A DNA stretch of 64,000 nt from Stutzerimonas frequens (GTDB lineage Bacteria; Pseudomonadota; Gammaproteobacteria; Pseudomonadales; Pseudomonadaceae). Made by a program: the position numbers and the translations under genes. Shown here piece by piece: positions 32,233 to 41,701 of the stretch (the stretch's first letter is position 1; each line of letters opens with the position of its first letter). Under the pieces are notes generated by a model, which was not told the origin of the DNA, made no database searches, and was given only the letters and a program-made list of their open reading frames with translations. The DNA lies in contig NZ_JAMOHM010000008.1 of NCBI RefSeq assembly GCF_024448335.1, positions 62,001-126,000 of the forward strand. Direction: 5' to 3'.

Positions 32233-33377
32233 CAGCCCATCTCCATGAAGAACAGCGCGGCGATGGCGTCCAGCAGGATCACCATGAAGATCGCCTGGAC
32301 CACGCTGGAGGTGGTGTGCTCGCCCACCGACTGCGCGCTGCCGCTGACCTTGAAGCCTTCCAGACAGCCGATCACCGCGATGACAAAGGCGAATATCGGC
32401 GCCTTGCCCAGCCCGACCAGGAAATGGCTGACGGCGATGTCGCGCGCCATGATGGTGAAGAACATGGTCGGCGAGATGTCCAGCGCCAGAACGCAGACCA
32501 CCAGGCCGCCGGCGATGCCACTGAGCATGCCGACGAAGGTCAGGATCGGCAGGGTGATCAGCATCGCCAGCACCCGTGGCAGCACCAGCAGCTCGATCGG
32601 GCTCAGGCCGAGGGTGCGGATGGCGTCGACCTCCTCGTTGGATTTCATCGAGCCGATCTGCGCGGCGAAGGCGCTGGCGCTGCGTCCGGCGAGCAGGATC
32701 GCCGCCAGCAGCACGCCGAATTCGCGCAGGAAGGAAAAGCCCACCAGGTTGACGGTGTAGATGGTCGCGCCGAAATCGGCGAGCACGGTCGCGCCAAGAA
32801 AGGCCACCACCGCGCCGACCAGAAAGGTCAGCAGTGCGACGATCGGCACCGCGTCCAGCCCGGTCTGCTCGATATGCACGGCCAGTGAGGTCAGCCGCCA
32901 GCGCCGCGGTCTTGGCAGGGTGAGCAGCAGCGTCTGCAGGGTCAGGCCGATGAAGCCGAGCAGCGCGCGCTGCTGCTTCCACAACGCCGTGACGGCGCCG
33001 CCGATATGTGCCAGCACGTCGCCGAAGGCATAGCCGCGCGGCGGCTCGGCGGCATCCGGTTGATTCAGGGCGGTCGCGACGGTGCGCAGCAGCGCCAGGC
33101 GTTCGGCTGGTAGCTGCGGCGCCCAGGCTTCGATAGCGGCGATTCGCTCGGCCCCGAGCAGCTCCACCAGCAGGCCGGCGCCCGCCGTATCCAGCGCACC
33201 GAGCCCGCTCAGCTCGATCTGGCTGTGCTCGTCGATCCGCGCCCTGAGCCGCTGCACCTCTCGGCGCAGTGCTGCGTAATGGGCGAGGGTCCAGTCACCG
33301 ACGATGCGAGCCCGCAATGGTGAAGCCCGTTGATCGAGGGTCACCGAACCGGGAGACGAGGACAGGGTGGCGCTCAT
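32229..33377 (-). CDS. MCE-transporter permease with N-terminal STAS-like domain (MlaE-like)
   Basis: A 382-residue protein. Residues 1-100 resemble a STAS-like domain (LSGLGALDTAGAGLLVELL). Residues 120-382 are an MlaE/YrbE permease with the motif AGRSASAFAAQIGSMKSNEEVDAIRTLG and five to six membrane segments. E. coli MlaE has no such domain; there the STAS protein MlaB is separate, so here regulator and permease appear fused. The start at 33377 (MSATLSSS) is preferred over an upstream extension. It is the first gene of the four-gene lipid transport operon. Confidence 0.85.
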   Translation of the reverse strand: MSATLSSSPGSVTLDQRASPLRARIVGDWTLAHYAALRREVQRLRARIDEHSQIELSGLGALDTAGAGLLVELLGAERIAAIEAWAPQLPAERLALLRTVATALNQPDAAEPPRGYAFGDVLAHIGGAVTALWKQQRALLGFIGLTLQTLLLTLPRPRRWRLTSLAVHIEQTGLDAVPIVALLTFLVGAVVAFLGATVLADFGATIYTVNLVGFSFLREFGVLLAAILLAGRSASAFAAQIGSMKSNEEVDAIRTLGLSPIELLVLPRVLAMLITLPILTFVGMLSGIAGGLVVCVLALDISPTMFFTIMARDIAVSHFLVGLGKAPIFAFVIAVIGCLEGFKVSGSAQSVGEHTTSSVVQAIFMVILLDAIAALFFMEMGW

Positions 33378-33521
33378 CTTCTGCAAACGGGTGCCTATGT
33401 CGGGCGATGGAGTCCTGATTGATGCTAGCAGGGCTCCGCCCGGCAAGACAGGACCGGGTGGCCGGTGGTCGGCAACAGGCGGCGCGCGTCGGCTGCTGAT
33501 CCATGGACCACCACGGTGACG

Positions 33522-34658
33522 TCAAAGTGCGCCGTTACGCTCGAGCCGGTAGCTGCTGATCGCCTCGTACACCGCCTTGCGCAGCCGGTTGATGCCGCCG
33601 ATGGGGCGATGCTCCGGCAGTGCATGCCAGGGGTTGAAGCTGAGGTTGTCGCAGGCGAGGTTCTGCTCGGGGCTGTCGAAGTCCTGCGGCGGCAGGCGGA
33701 TGTCGGCGACCGTCTCGAATGGCGCGATGGCCTCGTCCCACTCGATGCTGGTGTCCTCGATGGGCATGTAGTGCTCGGCGTTCTGCCGCTGCACCTGCAG
33801 GGCGAAGCAGGCGGGTGCGCGGTCGAGGGACAGCTGCTGGTAGAGCGCGCTGCGCAGGAAGTTAGGCAGGTCGCGGTTCTGCTCGGGCAGCTGGTAGGTC
33901 GGGCAGTTTTCCGGCGTCGGGACGACCCGGTACTTGATGTTGTGCGGGCCGAGCTTGTATGGCGCCACCGAACTGTAGGTTGTTGCGACCGGGCTTTCCG
34001 GTGCCGGCGCCAGGGTCTGCAGTGCGATGAACAGGTGGCGCAGCTCCCAGCTGCGCGGATCGATGCTCGGGAAGAACGCCAGCGCCTTCTTGCCCTGCGC
34101 CTGGGCGGCGAAGTTGCTGCGATATTCGGCAACGTCGCGGACGAAGAACACCGGGTGGTTGAACATCACGAAGTCCTGCTCGCCGGCATGGCGCGGGCCA
34201 CGCGTGAGCTTTTTCCCCGGCACGTCGAGTAGCTTGATCGCCATGCCGCGGGCGTCCCGAATGCGATCGAACTGCGGGTAGGCGTTGCCGTTGGACAGCC
34301 GCACCCAGGCCTGCCAGGTCTTGCCCGGCTCGCTGAAAACGCCCTGGCGCAGTGCGGGCTCCAGGTCGGCGCGCACACTGACTTCGGCGCGCACGCAGCC
34401 GTGGGCCTTGGCATGGGCGTCGCGCAGCACGCGGGTGTTCTCGCTGTGCTGTTCCACCACGGCGATGGCGTCGGCGATGATCGCCTGGGTGTCGGCCGCT
34501 TCGCTCGGCGCGATGACCTCTTCGCTGGAGACGGGGCCACGATAGGTGAAGTGAAAGTGCACGGCGGCAATCGCCCAGCCAGCCAGGCCGATAGCAGTGA
34601 CGGCAAGCAGCAGCCGGCCCAGCAGGCGACCGATCCAGAGCCAGAGTCTTGTCAGCAT
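33522..34658 (-). CDS. Membrane-anchored catalase-family haem protein
   Basis: A 378-residue protein with an N-terminal membrane anchor (about residues 13-33) and a catalase-fold body. HAKAHGCVRAEVSVRADL resembles the distal histidine region of the small catalase-like proteins, followed by WVRLSNGNAYPQFDRIRDARGMAIKLL and QDFVMFNHPVFFVRD. It is shorter than true catalases, like the SrpA-type proteins. It lies 20 bases after the di-haem cytochrome gene on the same strand, so the two probably form one operon acting at the periplasmic side. Whether it degrades peroxide or oxidises an organic substrate is unknown. Confidence 0.75.
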   Translation of the reverse strand: MLTRLWLWIGRLLGRLLLAVTAIGLAGWAIAAVHFHFTYRGPVSSEEVIAPSEAADTQAIIADAIAVVEQHSENTRVLRDAHAKAHGCVRAEVSVRADLEPALRQGVFSEPGKTWQAWVRLSNGNAYPQFDRIRDARGMAIKLLDVPGKKLTRGPRHAGEQDFVMFNHPVFFVRDVAEYRSNFAAQAQGKKALAFFPSIDPRSWELRHLFIALQTLAPAPESPVATTYSSVAPYKLGPHNIKYRVVPTPENCPTYQLPEQNRDLPNFLRSALYQQLSLDRAPACFALQVQRQNAEHYMPIEDTSIEWDEAIAPFETVADIRLPPQDFDSPEQNLACDNLSFNPWHALPEHRPIGGINRLRKAVYEAISSYRLERNGAL

Positions 34659-34678
34659 GTGGCAGATCCTTGTACGGG

Positions 34679-36550
34679 TCAGGGGCAGCGTGGGCCGGGG
34701 TTATGGGCGCGCGCCGGCAGTTCCTCGAGGCGTGGTTCGAAGCGGGGGTCGCCGAGCACCTTGAGGTACTCGACCAGCGCCCAGCGCTCGTGCGGCGCCA
34801 ATGCCCGGCCGATCACGCCATTGCCGCGACAGCCTGCGCGGAATTCATGGCCGCGGTTGCTGTTGCCGGTGATTGCGGTATTCAGCAGAAAGCCGCCGTC
34901 GAAGCGCTCGGTGCGAATGCCCAGGTGCTGCGGATCGTATTCGCGGCTGCCGACCCAGAATCGCTTCTGCCGTTCGGCCACCGGTGACAGCAGCTGGAAC
35001 AGTGTCGGCACCGAGCCGTTGTGCAGGAAGGGCGGCGTCGCCCAGATGCCGTCCAGCGGGCGTGCCTTGTATCCGCGCAGTTCCTGCACGCCGATCGGCA
35101 GGCCGAAGCCGTCGAACGCCGCGCGCTCGGCCTCGCCGATGCCGGCGTCACGGTAGGCGCGCTCCTCGACGTAGGCGGTGATATAGGCCAGCCCTTTGGC
35201 GCTGGACAGGCTGGCGAGATCGAGCGGGCCGGATGGCGCGCCATACAGCTGCACATCCAGGCGATCCAGCTCATCCTGGGTCCAGCCCAGGCGGGTCAGG
35301 TCGAAGCGGTGGTCGGCAATATTGTCGGCTGTGGTCGGATCGGTACCGACGAAGGAGGTGGGGATCACCTTCATGCGCCACTCGGGGTCGCGTTCGGCAG
35401 CGAAGCGCTTGTCGACCGGCTTGGGCCTGGCGTCGTGGCAATGCGCACAGTTTTCCTTGTACAGCGCGCGACCGAGGCTGGCCTGCTCTAGATCGATCGC
35501 GCCCAGCACGTCTTCGGGCCAGCGGGGCGGGGCCAGCTGCATGAGGGTGGTTTCCAGCCTGTGCAGGTCGCGTACGCGAACGCCCGATGCGTAGCGCTCG
35601 GCCTCGGCGACGGGCTGGCCGTTCTCATGCAGCAGCTGCAGCGTGGCGCCAACACCCAGCGCCTCACCGATATTGCGCGCCATCGGCTGCATGGCCGAGC
35701 CGTTCCACTGCACCCAGTCGAACTTCCAGATATCCCACAGATGCGGGTAGCTCACCGGCGCGTTGGCCACGCGGTAGTTCGCCGGATCGATGGCATCGCC
35801 GAACACGCTGTTGGCGATGCGACCGAACGCATCGGTACGGCCGAAGCCTTCTTCGGTGGGGTAGAGCCCGCGGTGCCAGTCGTTGTAGGCGGTGCCGAGC
35901 AGACGGTCGAGCACCCGCTTGAAGTCGTGGCGCAACTGCGCGCGGTCCTGCTCGTAACGCTCGCCCAGCACCTGCTCGGCGAAGCGACGGAACTTGAGCG
36001 GGTTGTAATAGGTGAAGGCCATGCTCATGCCCAGCGCCTGGCCAAAGGCGCCACCGCGCAGGGTCGGCACGGTGGAGGCCAGCGAATGCATCGCCGCGCC
36101 ACCGTCGATACGAATGGCCTGCCCCCCGTAGCGCAACTCACCGGTGTGGCAGGCCGCGCAGGTCACATCCAGATAGGCGCGACCGGTCTCATCATCCTCG
36201 TGGCGGGCAAAGCCGACCGGCAGGTTGCCGGGGTTCAGCGCGGTGGCTTGTTGCGCGGGATCGACCAGAAAGCCGAAGCGGGCGAGGTAGTCGGGCGTGG
36301 CGAACTTTTCCCGGCTGAAGGGAAGTTCCAGCGCACGGAACCAGTCGTACTCCAGCCCCTTAACCTGAGTGCCCTGCGGCGTGTAGTAGTAGGTCTGTCG
36401 CTGCGTGGCGTCCCACTGCTCCAGATAATGCAGCGCTTCGGGCGCTTCGTACTCCGGAAGGTTCGGGTAGGCCACGAAATACAGCCCGACCCCCACGGCC
36501 AGCACAGCCAACAACAAGACAGCCCCCAGGGCTCGGCGCAGCAATCGCAT
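34679..36550 (-). CDS. Di-haem c-type cytochrome (peroxidase / RoxA-like)
   Basis: A 623-residue periplasmic protein, tethered by an N-terminal hydrophobic segment (about residues 8-27). Two CxxCH haem sites are present: CAACH at 131-135 and CAHCH at 368-372. The spacing, the tryptophan-rich LWDIWKFDWVQWNGS stretch between the haems, and the C-terminal TPPFLHNGSVPTLFQLL segment are those of large di-haem peroxidase-like proteins, a group that includes the rubber oxygenase RoxA. Actual rubber cleavage is not implied. The catalase-like gene follows immediately. Start chosen at the first ATG with an export segment. Confidence 0.75.
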   Translation of the reverse strand: MRLLRRALGAVLLLAVLAVGVGLYFVAYPNLPEYEAPEALHYLEQWDATQRQTYYYTPQGTQVKGLEYDWFRALELPFSREKFATPDYLARFGFLVDPAQQATALNPGNLPVGFARHEDDETGRAYLDVTCAACHTGELRYGGQAIRIDGGAAMHSLASTVPTLRGGAFGQALGMSMAFTYYNPLKFRRFAEQVLGERYEQDRAQLRHDFKRVLDRLLGTAYNDWHRGLYPTEEGFGRTDAFGRIANSVFGDAIDPANYRVANAPVSYPHLWDIWKFDWVQWNGSAMQPMARNIGEALGVGATLQLLHENGQPVAEAERYASGVRVRDLHRLETTLMQLAPPRWPEDVLGAIDLEQASLGRALYKENCAHCHDARPKPVDKRFAAERDPEWRMKVIPTSFVGTDPTTADNIADHRFDLTRLGWTQDELDRLDVQLYGAPSGPLDLASLSSAKGLAYITAYVEERAYRDAGIGEAERAAFDGFGLPIGVQELRGYKARPLDGIWATPPFLHNGSVPTLFQLLSPVAERQKRFWVGSREYDPQHLGIRTERFDGGFLLNTAITGNSNRGHEFRAGCRGNGVIGRALAPHERWALVEYLKVLGDPRFEPRLEELPARAHNPGPRCP

Positions 36551-36667
36551 CGGTACATCCTTGTAGCGTCATGGCGAATGCGCGTTTATGGCAGGGTTGT
36601 GGGGTGATGGCAATAAGATGTCGCCGCTTTTGCGGTGACAGATAAGGGTGAATGCGTGCCCGGACAG

Positions 36668-37096
36668 TTATTCAATGTCAAGCAAACTTCCCTCCACGGA
36701 GGCTGAAATGCATGAGATATAAGTTAAGTAGTTAGAATTTTTCTTAACTAATATGCCGTGCTTGGGCTCTTGGACGTCCGCAACCTTATTGACGCTGGAT
36801 ATTACTGTGTACGTATATTCGCCATTAACGAAGCTGATGGAGTTGGTCAGCTCGCTGCCAGACGCGCTGCCTATTACAATCTGCACCTCATCTGATGTTT
36901 TTTTTAATTCTAGCTCTGGTGGAGAGTTGATTTTCCCAAATTTATAAATAATCGTATTGTCTTGCTTGTGTAATTCGAGGATTTTATTGGATTTTGTTTT
37001 GCAGCTGAAGAGGGGTTTTGCCTCTTCCATAGTATTTGCCGATAGGAGAGACGAGAAAGCTAAAGTCAGGGCTAGTGCAAGATGCGAGATTTTCAT
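36668..37096 (-). CDS. Exported small protein, candidate immunity protein
   Basis: A 142-residue protein with a signal peptide (MKISHLALALTLAFSSLLSA) and no recognised domain. Two cysteines (32 and 129) could form a disulfide, and the mature part looks beta-rich. Base composition is far more AT-rich than the neighbouring genes. It lies 45 bases after the putative peptidoglycan-cleaving effector, at the end of the type VI operon. A periplasmic location is what would be needed to block a cell-wall effector, so it is probably its immunity protein. This is inference from position, export and composition. Confidence 0.6.
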   Translation of the reverse strand: MKISHLALALTLAFSSLLSANTMEEAKPLFSCKTKSNKILELHKQDNTIIYKFGKINSPPELELKKTSDEVQIVIGSASGSELTNSISFVNGEYTYTVISSVNKVADVQEPKHGILVKKNSNYLTYISCISASVEGSLLDIE

Positions 37097-37141
37097 TCTA
37101 AGGATCGCTTCATGGTTGTTAAAGAAATATTTTGTCTCTGG

Positions 37142-39583
37142 CTACTTTAATATTTGGGCGCTCCAGAGTTTCTCAAAATTCGCCCGTCTTGCTTGATAGC
37201 TATCCGTGTTTAGATTCACTAACCTTGTTATTGCGTCCACCGTCTCCGGGCAGTCACCTTTATCCGCAAGTTCGTACAGCCTATTCGATATCCAGAAATT
37301 TGCAGCAGATCGAGTGGCATATTTCATGGTTAACAAGAGATCGGGCTGCTCTGTAAAGTCCAGATCCTTGTCGGTTGGCCAATGTTCGGCGAGCCGATTG
37401 TGCCAAGAGGTGAGCGCTTCGTAATTGTGCCTCCCCGTTAACTGCTTCAAGCCCCGTCCTCGGTATTTCCAACCGTCCCCGGACGAATAGTCACCGTTGC
37501 CTAGATCAGCTCGGCCACCATAAGCTCCGTTAGCAATCGCCTCAAAATCTTCCTGAGACATTCTGCTGCCGTCAGCCTTTATCCCTCGATGAGTATCATA
37601 GCCATGGGCCTTGGCCAGATTCGGATTATTTCTGAAATACTTAAATATTTTTATTAGAGACTCTGCCTTATATTTAAATCCTTCCTCGATTTTTAGTTGG
37701 GGTCCTGTTTCTTGCAGGATTTGAGCAAAGAAATGGGTCCTTCTCAATGTGGTGTCTAATTTGTAGAGGGAGAGGTGGCTGTTTAGCTCGTTTGCTATTT
37801 CCGCTAGGTCACTTTCCCTGTTGGGTGACAAGGACGGATAAATTCGTTTCATTATATCGAGCGTGAACCTGAACGATCGGTCTGCAATGAAGCTGCAGGC
37901 AATTAGCATCGGCGATATGTGCCAGGCGATCCCATCCTCGCTGACCTTATGCCTTCCTGCCAAGTCACCCCACCAACTTAACTTCTCGATTCGCTGCTTT
38001 TCCACTTCCCAAACGAGGTTCGGCTTTCCGGGCTCTTCCGCCAACAATGGATCGAGCTCATCCCACTTGTCCTTGTTCCAGAACCACTCGCTTTCATATT
38101 TGGCGACGAGTTGGCCAAGCACTTGAGCGTGCCAAGGCCTGGCCAGCGCTGCTCGGATTTCAGCGCTGGTCAGTACGCCATCCTTATCGGTATCGGCGAT
38201 GTCGTAGAGACGAGCGAGCGTTACGATTGGGCCACCATCGGTCTTGCTGATCTGCGCCCGGTAGTTGTGCTGTTCGTCTGCGCTCAGCAGGCCTCTGGCA
38301 TTGAAGGCGTAGGCGAGCCTTTCGACGGGCGTTCCGGTTTCCTCGATGCACTGGAAGCCTTCCCACTCCCACGGACTGTGACGAGTAGTGATCAGCTCCT
38401 GCTCGGCGAGCCAGCCGTCGATGGGGTTGCCGTCAGCGTCGGCGAACAGGCCGTCCAGCCGCCACCAGTGCATAGTGTTGTCCGCGCCATCCTTGGCCTG
38501 GATTTTTCTCGAAGTGGGGAGCCCATCCAGCAAGGACTGCGGAATGATCAGGTCGACGCCGATCTGCGTGCCATCGTCATCCAGCTTGGGCGGGTCCTCG
38601 GCATTGATATCGTCCCGATGGGTGATCAGTTTGCTCGCACCTTTGTAGACCTTGAGCAGGGTTTTCTTGTCGTCCGGCAAGCGGCTGGCCCAGGCGCGGC
38701 TCCGGGCGATGAATGCGGGCACATCGTCGCAGCTGAACAGTTCGACATGGACCATGCGCTGAGCGGCGCTGTCGTGGTTCTGGTACAGACCGGGATGGCC
38801 AATAAGGTCACCCGCCTTGATCGGCAACCCGCTGTCGAGAACGACGACCTTGTCGTATTTCGCTGGCTCGCTGTGCGGTTTGAGCAAGCTGGTGGATACA
38901 TAGCCGGGCAGTTGCCCCTCGTCGTCGGCTGATAGAGCGGGTTGTGCCGTCCCGCTGATCAGGCTGACCAGCTTGCTGAACTCGCCTTCCGTCTCGCCGA
39001 TGGTGATCTCGGCACCCTTGGACAGCTCCGACAGCTTAGTGGTGTGCTTGCTCGGGCCTGCGCGAACGCTCAGGCCATCGTGCTGCGTATTCACGGTATA
39101 GCGTTTGGTTTCCCAGAAGGCGGGGCGCGGAAGGTCCGCTTGTGCCTGGTAGCCCGCCCAATCCAGCAGGTGCATGTACAGGCTGTAGAGAGTGAGGCTT
39201 GGAGGGGTTTGCCCTTCGACGATGCTGCCGTCAGCGTTCTTCAGAGGCGGCGGCTGCAGGCTGTGCTTGACCAGAACGAACCCCGTGGAAAAGGGCGCTC
39301 GTTTGACCATGGGAATCTCGTCGGTGAATTCGCTGACCGGGTAGCATTCATCGATACGGTAGGCAATCACCTCTCCGTCGGCGATACAGCGCACGCTCGA
39401 CTGGTCGAATGCAGCGGCCGTGCCTTCATCGAAATGCACGCCGCCATGCCATAAGCCGTTTTCGCCGGTGGGGTAGAACCCGCCTTTGGCCTGGGCCATA
39501 TGTGTAAGCAGTTGCAGCGGATTGTGGCTGGTGTCCTTGCTGGGAAACGGGTAAGTCCAATTGATCGGCTTGTGTTCGGCCAT
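37142..39583 (-). CDS. Putative type VI peptidoglycan-degrading effector (M23-like and GH19-like domains)
   Basis: An 813-residue modular protein without a signal peptide. Residues 40-145 resemble an M23 metallopeptidase (WHGGVHFDEG, then YSLYMHLLDW), but the usual HxxxD is HxxxH (His46, His50). An SH3-like segment follows at 160-235, and an EF-hand loop at 464-475. The C-terminus (570-800) is GH19 chitinase/lysozyme-like: FFAQILQETGPQ puts the candidate catalytic Glu at 625, EEGFKY follows, and GWKYRGRGLKQLTGRHNYEA is the family signature. It lies 48 bases downstream of vgrG and upstream of the immunity candidate. It should be delivered by VgrG to cut rival cell walls. Composition becomes AT-rich toward the C-terminus. 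Confidence 0.75.
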   Translation of the reverse strand: MAEHKPINWTYPFPSKDTSHNPLQLLTHMAQAKGGFYPTGENGLWHGGVHFDEGTAAAFDQSSVRCIADGEVIAYRIDECYPVSEFTDEIPMVKRAPFSTGFVLVKHSLQPPPLKNADGSIVEGQTPPSLTLYSLYMHLLDWAGYQAQADLPRPAFWETKRYTVNTQHDGLSVRAGPSKHTTKLSELSKGAEITIGETEGEFSKLVSLISGTAQPALSADDEGQLPGYVSTSLLKPHSEPAKYDKVVVLDSGLPIKAGDLIGHPGLYQNHDSAAQRMVHVELFSCDDVPAFIARSRAWASRLPDDKKTLLKVYKGASKLITHRDDINAEDPPKLDDDGTQIGVDLIIPQSLLDGLPTSRKIQAKDGADNTMHWWRLDGLFADADGNPIDGWLAEQELITTRHSPWEWEGFQCIEETGTPVERLAYAFNARGLLSADEQHNYRAQISKTDGGPIVTLARLYDIADTDKDGVLTSAEIRAALARPWHAQVLGQLVAKYESEWFWNKDKWDELDPLLAEEPGKPNLVWEVEKQRIEKLSWWGDLAGRHKVSEDGIAWHISPMLIACSFIADRSFRFTLDIMKRIYPSLSPNRESDLAEIANELNSHLSLYKLDTTLRRTHFFAQILQETGPQLKIEEGFKYKAESLIKIFKYFRNNPNLAKAHGYDTHRGIKADGSRMSQEDFEAIANGAYGGRADLGNGDYSSGDGWKYRGRGLKQLTGRHNYEALTSWHNRLAEHWPTDKDLDFTEQPDLLLTMKYATRSAANFWISNRLYELADKGDCPETVDAITRLVNLNTDSYQARRANFEKLWSAQILK

Positions 39584-39631
39584 GTTCGATGCTTCCTTGC
39601 GTTCGATCCGGCTGCGCAGCCGGCATTGTTC

Positions 39632-41680
39632 TTAGCCCGAGAAATTGAGCGAGCGCTTGCGTTTGCGGAGCAGGCTGCCCGCTTCGCCCGGCAGTGCCTG
39701 CTCCAACAAGCTCCCGGCCTTGTCGCTATCCGCGACCCCTGGCAGTACCGGTGGCTTGATCTTGATCCCAGAGCCCTTGCCCGGCGCGCCGCCGGCGTTG
39801 ATTCGCGCCAGCGGGCCGGAGACGGTGATGCCGCCCGGGTCGAGCTTGATGAAGCTACCGCCGGCCTTGAGGGTCAGTTCGACACCGGCTTCGATGACCA
39901 TCTTCTGCCCGGCCTTGAGGTGGATCTCGCGGCCGGCCTTGGTCAGCTGGGCGGTGCCGAGCTTGATGTGCTGGGTCTGGCCGACGGTGAGGTGGTCGTC
40001 GGGTTTGACTTCCACCTTGCGGTCGCCGGCAACAGTCAGGTGTTCTTCGGCGCGGAATTCGCTGTAGCTGTTGGCTTCGACGGTGTCGTGGCGTTCGTGG
40101 CCGACGCGGATCTTCTGGTCGTGCTCGATGTTCTCGTCCCAGTCGCGCTGGGCGTGGATGTAGATCTGTTCGGCGCCCTTGCGGTCTTCGATGCGCAGTT
40201 CGTTGTAGCCGCCACCACCCGGCGAGCTCAGGGTCTTGAACACCGTGCGGGTCTTGTTCGCCGGCAGGTCGTAGGGGACCTGATGCTCCTTGTGGTACAG
40301 GCAGCCGGTCACCAGCGGTTGATCGGGATCGCCTTCGAGGAAGGTGACCAGCACTTCCATCCCGACCCGCGGGATCGCGATGCCGCCGTAGCGGTCGCCG
40401 GCCCAGCTGGACGACACGCGCAGCCAGCAGCTGGTCTTGTCGTCGGCCTGGCCGTGGCGGTCCCAGTGGAACTGGACGCGCACGCGGCCGTATTCATCGC
40501 AGTGGATTTCTTCGCCCGCCGGCCCGGTGACCACGGCGGTCTGGCTGCCGAGCACCTTCGGCTTCGGATGGTTCAATGGCGGACGGAAAGGAATGTCCCA
40601 GGGCGTGGCGCTGAAACGGTTGCGGTAGCCATGGGCAAAGCCGTCACCGGTATCGACGTTATTGGTGATCGACTCTTCCAACACCTGCGGCTGCTTGCCT
40701 TCATGCAGCACCTCGGTGAGCAGCCAGAGGTCGTTCCATTCCCGGCGTGGATGGTCGGATATCTCCAGCAGATGACCGCTGACCAGGCTGGGCTGATCGC
40801 TGCTGCCCTCGGCGAGGCGGCAATCTCTGCGATGGCGCTCCAGCGCGCGTTGCGACAAGTGCTTGCCACGGGCGCGCTCGGTGAAGCGACCCGGATAGTC
40901 GTAGTCTTCGAGGTCTGGTTGCGAGTTGGCAGCTTGTGCTGGCTCGGCGCGATAGGCCGCTTCCATCAGTAATCTGGGCTGCTCGAAATCATAGTCACGA
41001 CGGCTGACGCGGCTGGTGCGTGTCGCGACACGCACGGCGAAGCGCTTGATCACCGGCTCGTCGGCCGTCATGCCGTTGTCCTGCAGATAGGCGGTCGGCT
41101 GGCCGAGTCTGGCGAAGCTGGTCTGGTCATCGCCGAAAACCAGCGCATGACCTCTGGTGCTGTGCTCGAAGTGGTAATGGATACCTTCTTCCTCACACAG
41201 GCGCTGGATGAAGTGCAGGTCGGTTTCGTCGTACTGCACACAATATTCGCGCGGCGGGTAGATCACCGGGCCGAGCTGGAAGCGGTAGGCGTTGGCCTGG
41301 ATGCCATGCTCCTCGAGCACCTGGGCGATGATCTGCGGCACGCTGAGGTGCTGGAAGATGCGCTGGTTGGTCTGGTGCGCGAGGTAGGCCAGTTGCGGAA
41401 CGAGCGTAAGGCGATAGCGGGTCAAGCGTTTGCCCGATTCACCCTGGGCGATGCAGTGGACCAGGCCGTGGATGCCCATGCCGGCGGGGTCGAAAGCGAG
41501 AAAGGCGGGTTTATGCAGCAGCGCCTGCAGATCCAGATCAGGCAGCTCGCTGACCAGCTCGAGGTCGAAGCGATACGGTTGGCTGATGGCTTCCCGACCA
41601 CTGAAGGCGAGGACCTGCAGATCGTGCTCCACGCCTTCGAGCGTCAGGCTGAAGAGGGTTTCATTGGCCGCGTTGAACAT
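39632..41680 (-). CDS. vgrG: Type VI secretion spike protein VgrG
   Basis: A 682-residue TssI/VgrG protein. The N-terminal gp27-like part opens with SLTLEGVEHDLQVLAFSGREA, and the gp5 OB-fold follows (VTGPAGEEIHCDEYGRVRVQF, then WAGDRYGGIAIPRVGMEVLVTFLEGDPD). The C-terminal beta-helix region has the KVEVKPDDHLTVGQTQHIKLG repeats. It ends soon after the helix with a short basic tail, so it carries no fused effector domain. An AAGGAA ribosome site precedes the ATG. It lies 21 bases after the kinase gene and before the candidate effector, which is probably its cargo. No PAAR or DUF4123 adaptor gene is seen. Confidence 0.93.
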   Translation of the reverse strand: MFNAANETLFSLTLEGVEHDLQVLAFSGREAISQPYRFDLELVSELPDLDLQALLHKPAFLAFDPAGMGIHGLVHCIAQGESGKRLTRYRLTLVPQLAYLAHQTNQRIFQHLSVPQIIAQVLEEHGIQANAYRFQLGPVIYPPREYCVQYDETDLHFIQRLCEEEGIHYHFEHSTRGHALVFGDDQTSFARLGQPTAYLQDNGMTADEPVIKRFAVRVATRTSRVSRRDYDFEQPRLLMEAAYRAEPAQAANSQPDLEDYDYPGRFTERARGKHLSQRALERHRRDCRLAEGSSDQPSLVSGHLLEISDHPRREWNDLWLLTEVLHEGKQPQVLEESITNNVDTGDGFAHGYRNRFSATPWDIPFRPPLNHPKPKVLGSQTAVVTGPAGEEIHCDEYGRVRVQFHWDRHGQADDKTSCWLRVSSSWAGDRYGGIAIPRVGMEVLVTFLEGDPDQPLVTGCLYHKEHQVPYDLPANKTRTVFKTLSSPGGGGYNELRIEDRKGAEQIYIHAQRDWDENIEHDQKIRVGHERHDTVEANSYSEFRAEEHLTVAGDRKVEVKPDDHLTVGQTQHIKLGTAQLTKAGREIHLKAGQKMVIEAGVELTLKAGGSFIKLDPGGITVSGPLARINAGGAPGKGSGIKIKPPVLPGVADSDKAGSLLEQALPGEAGSLLRKRKRSLNFSG

Positions 41681-41701
41681 GGGGCTTTCCTTGTCCTGAT
41701 G

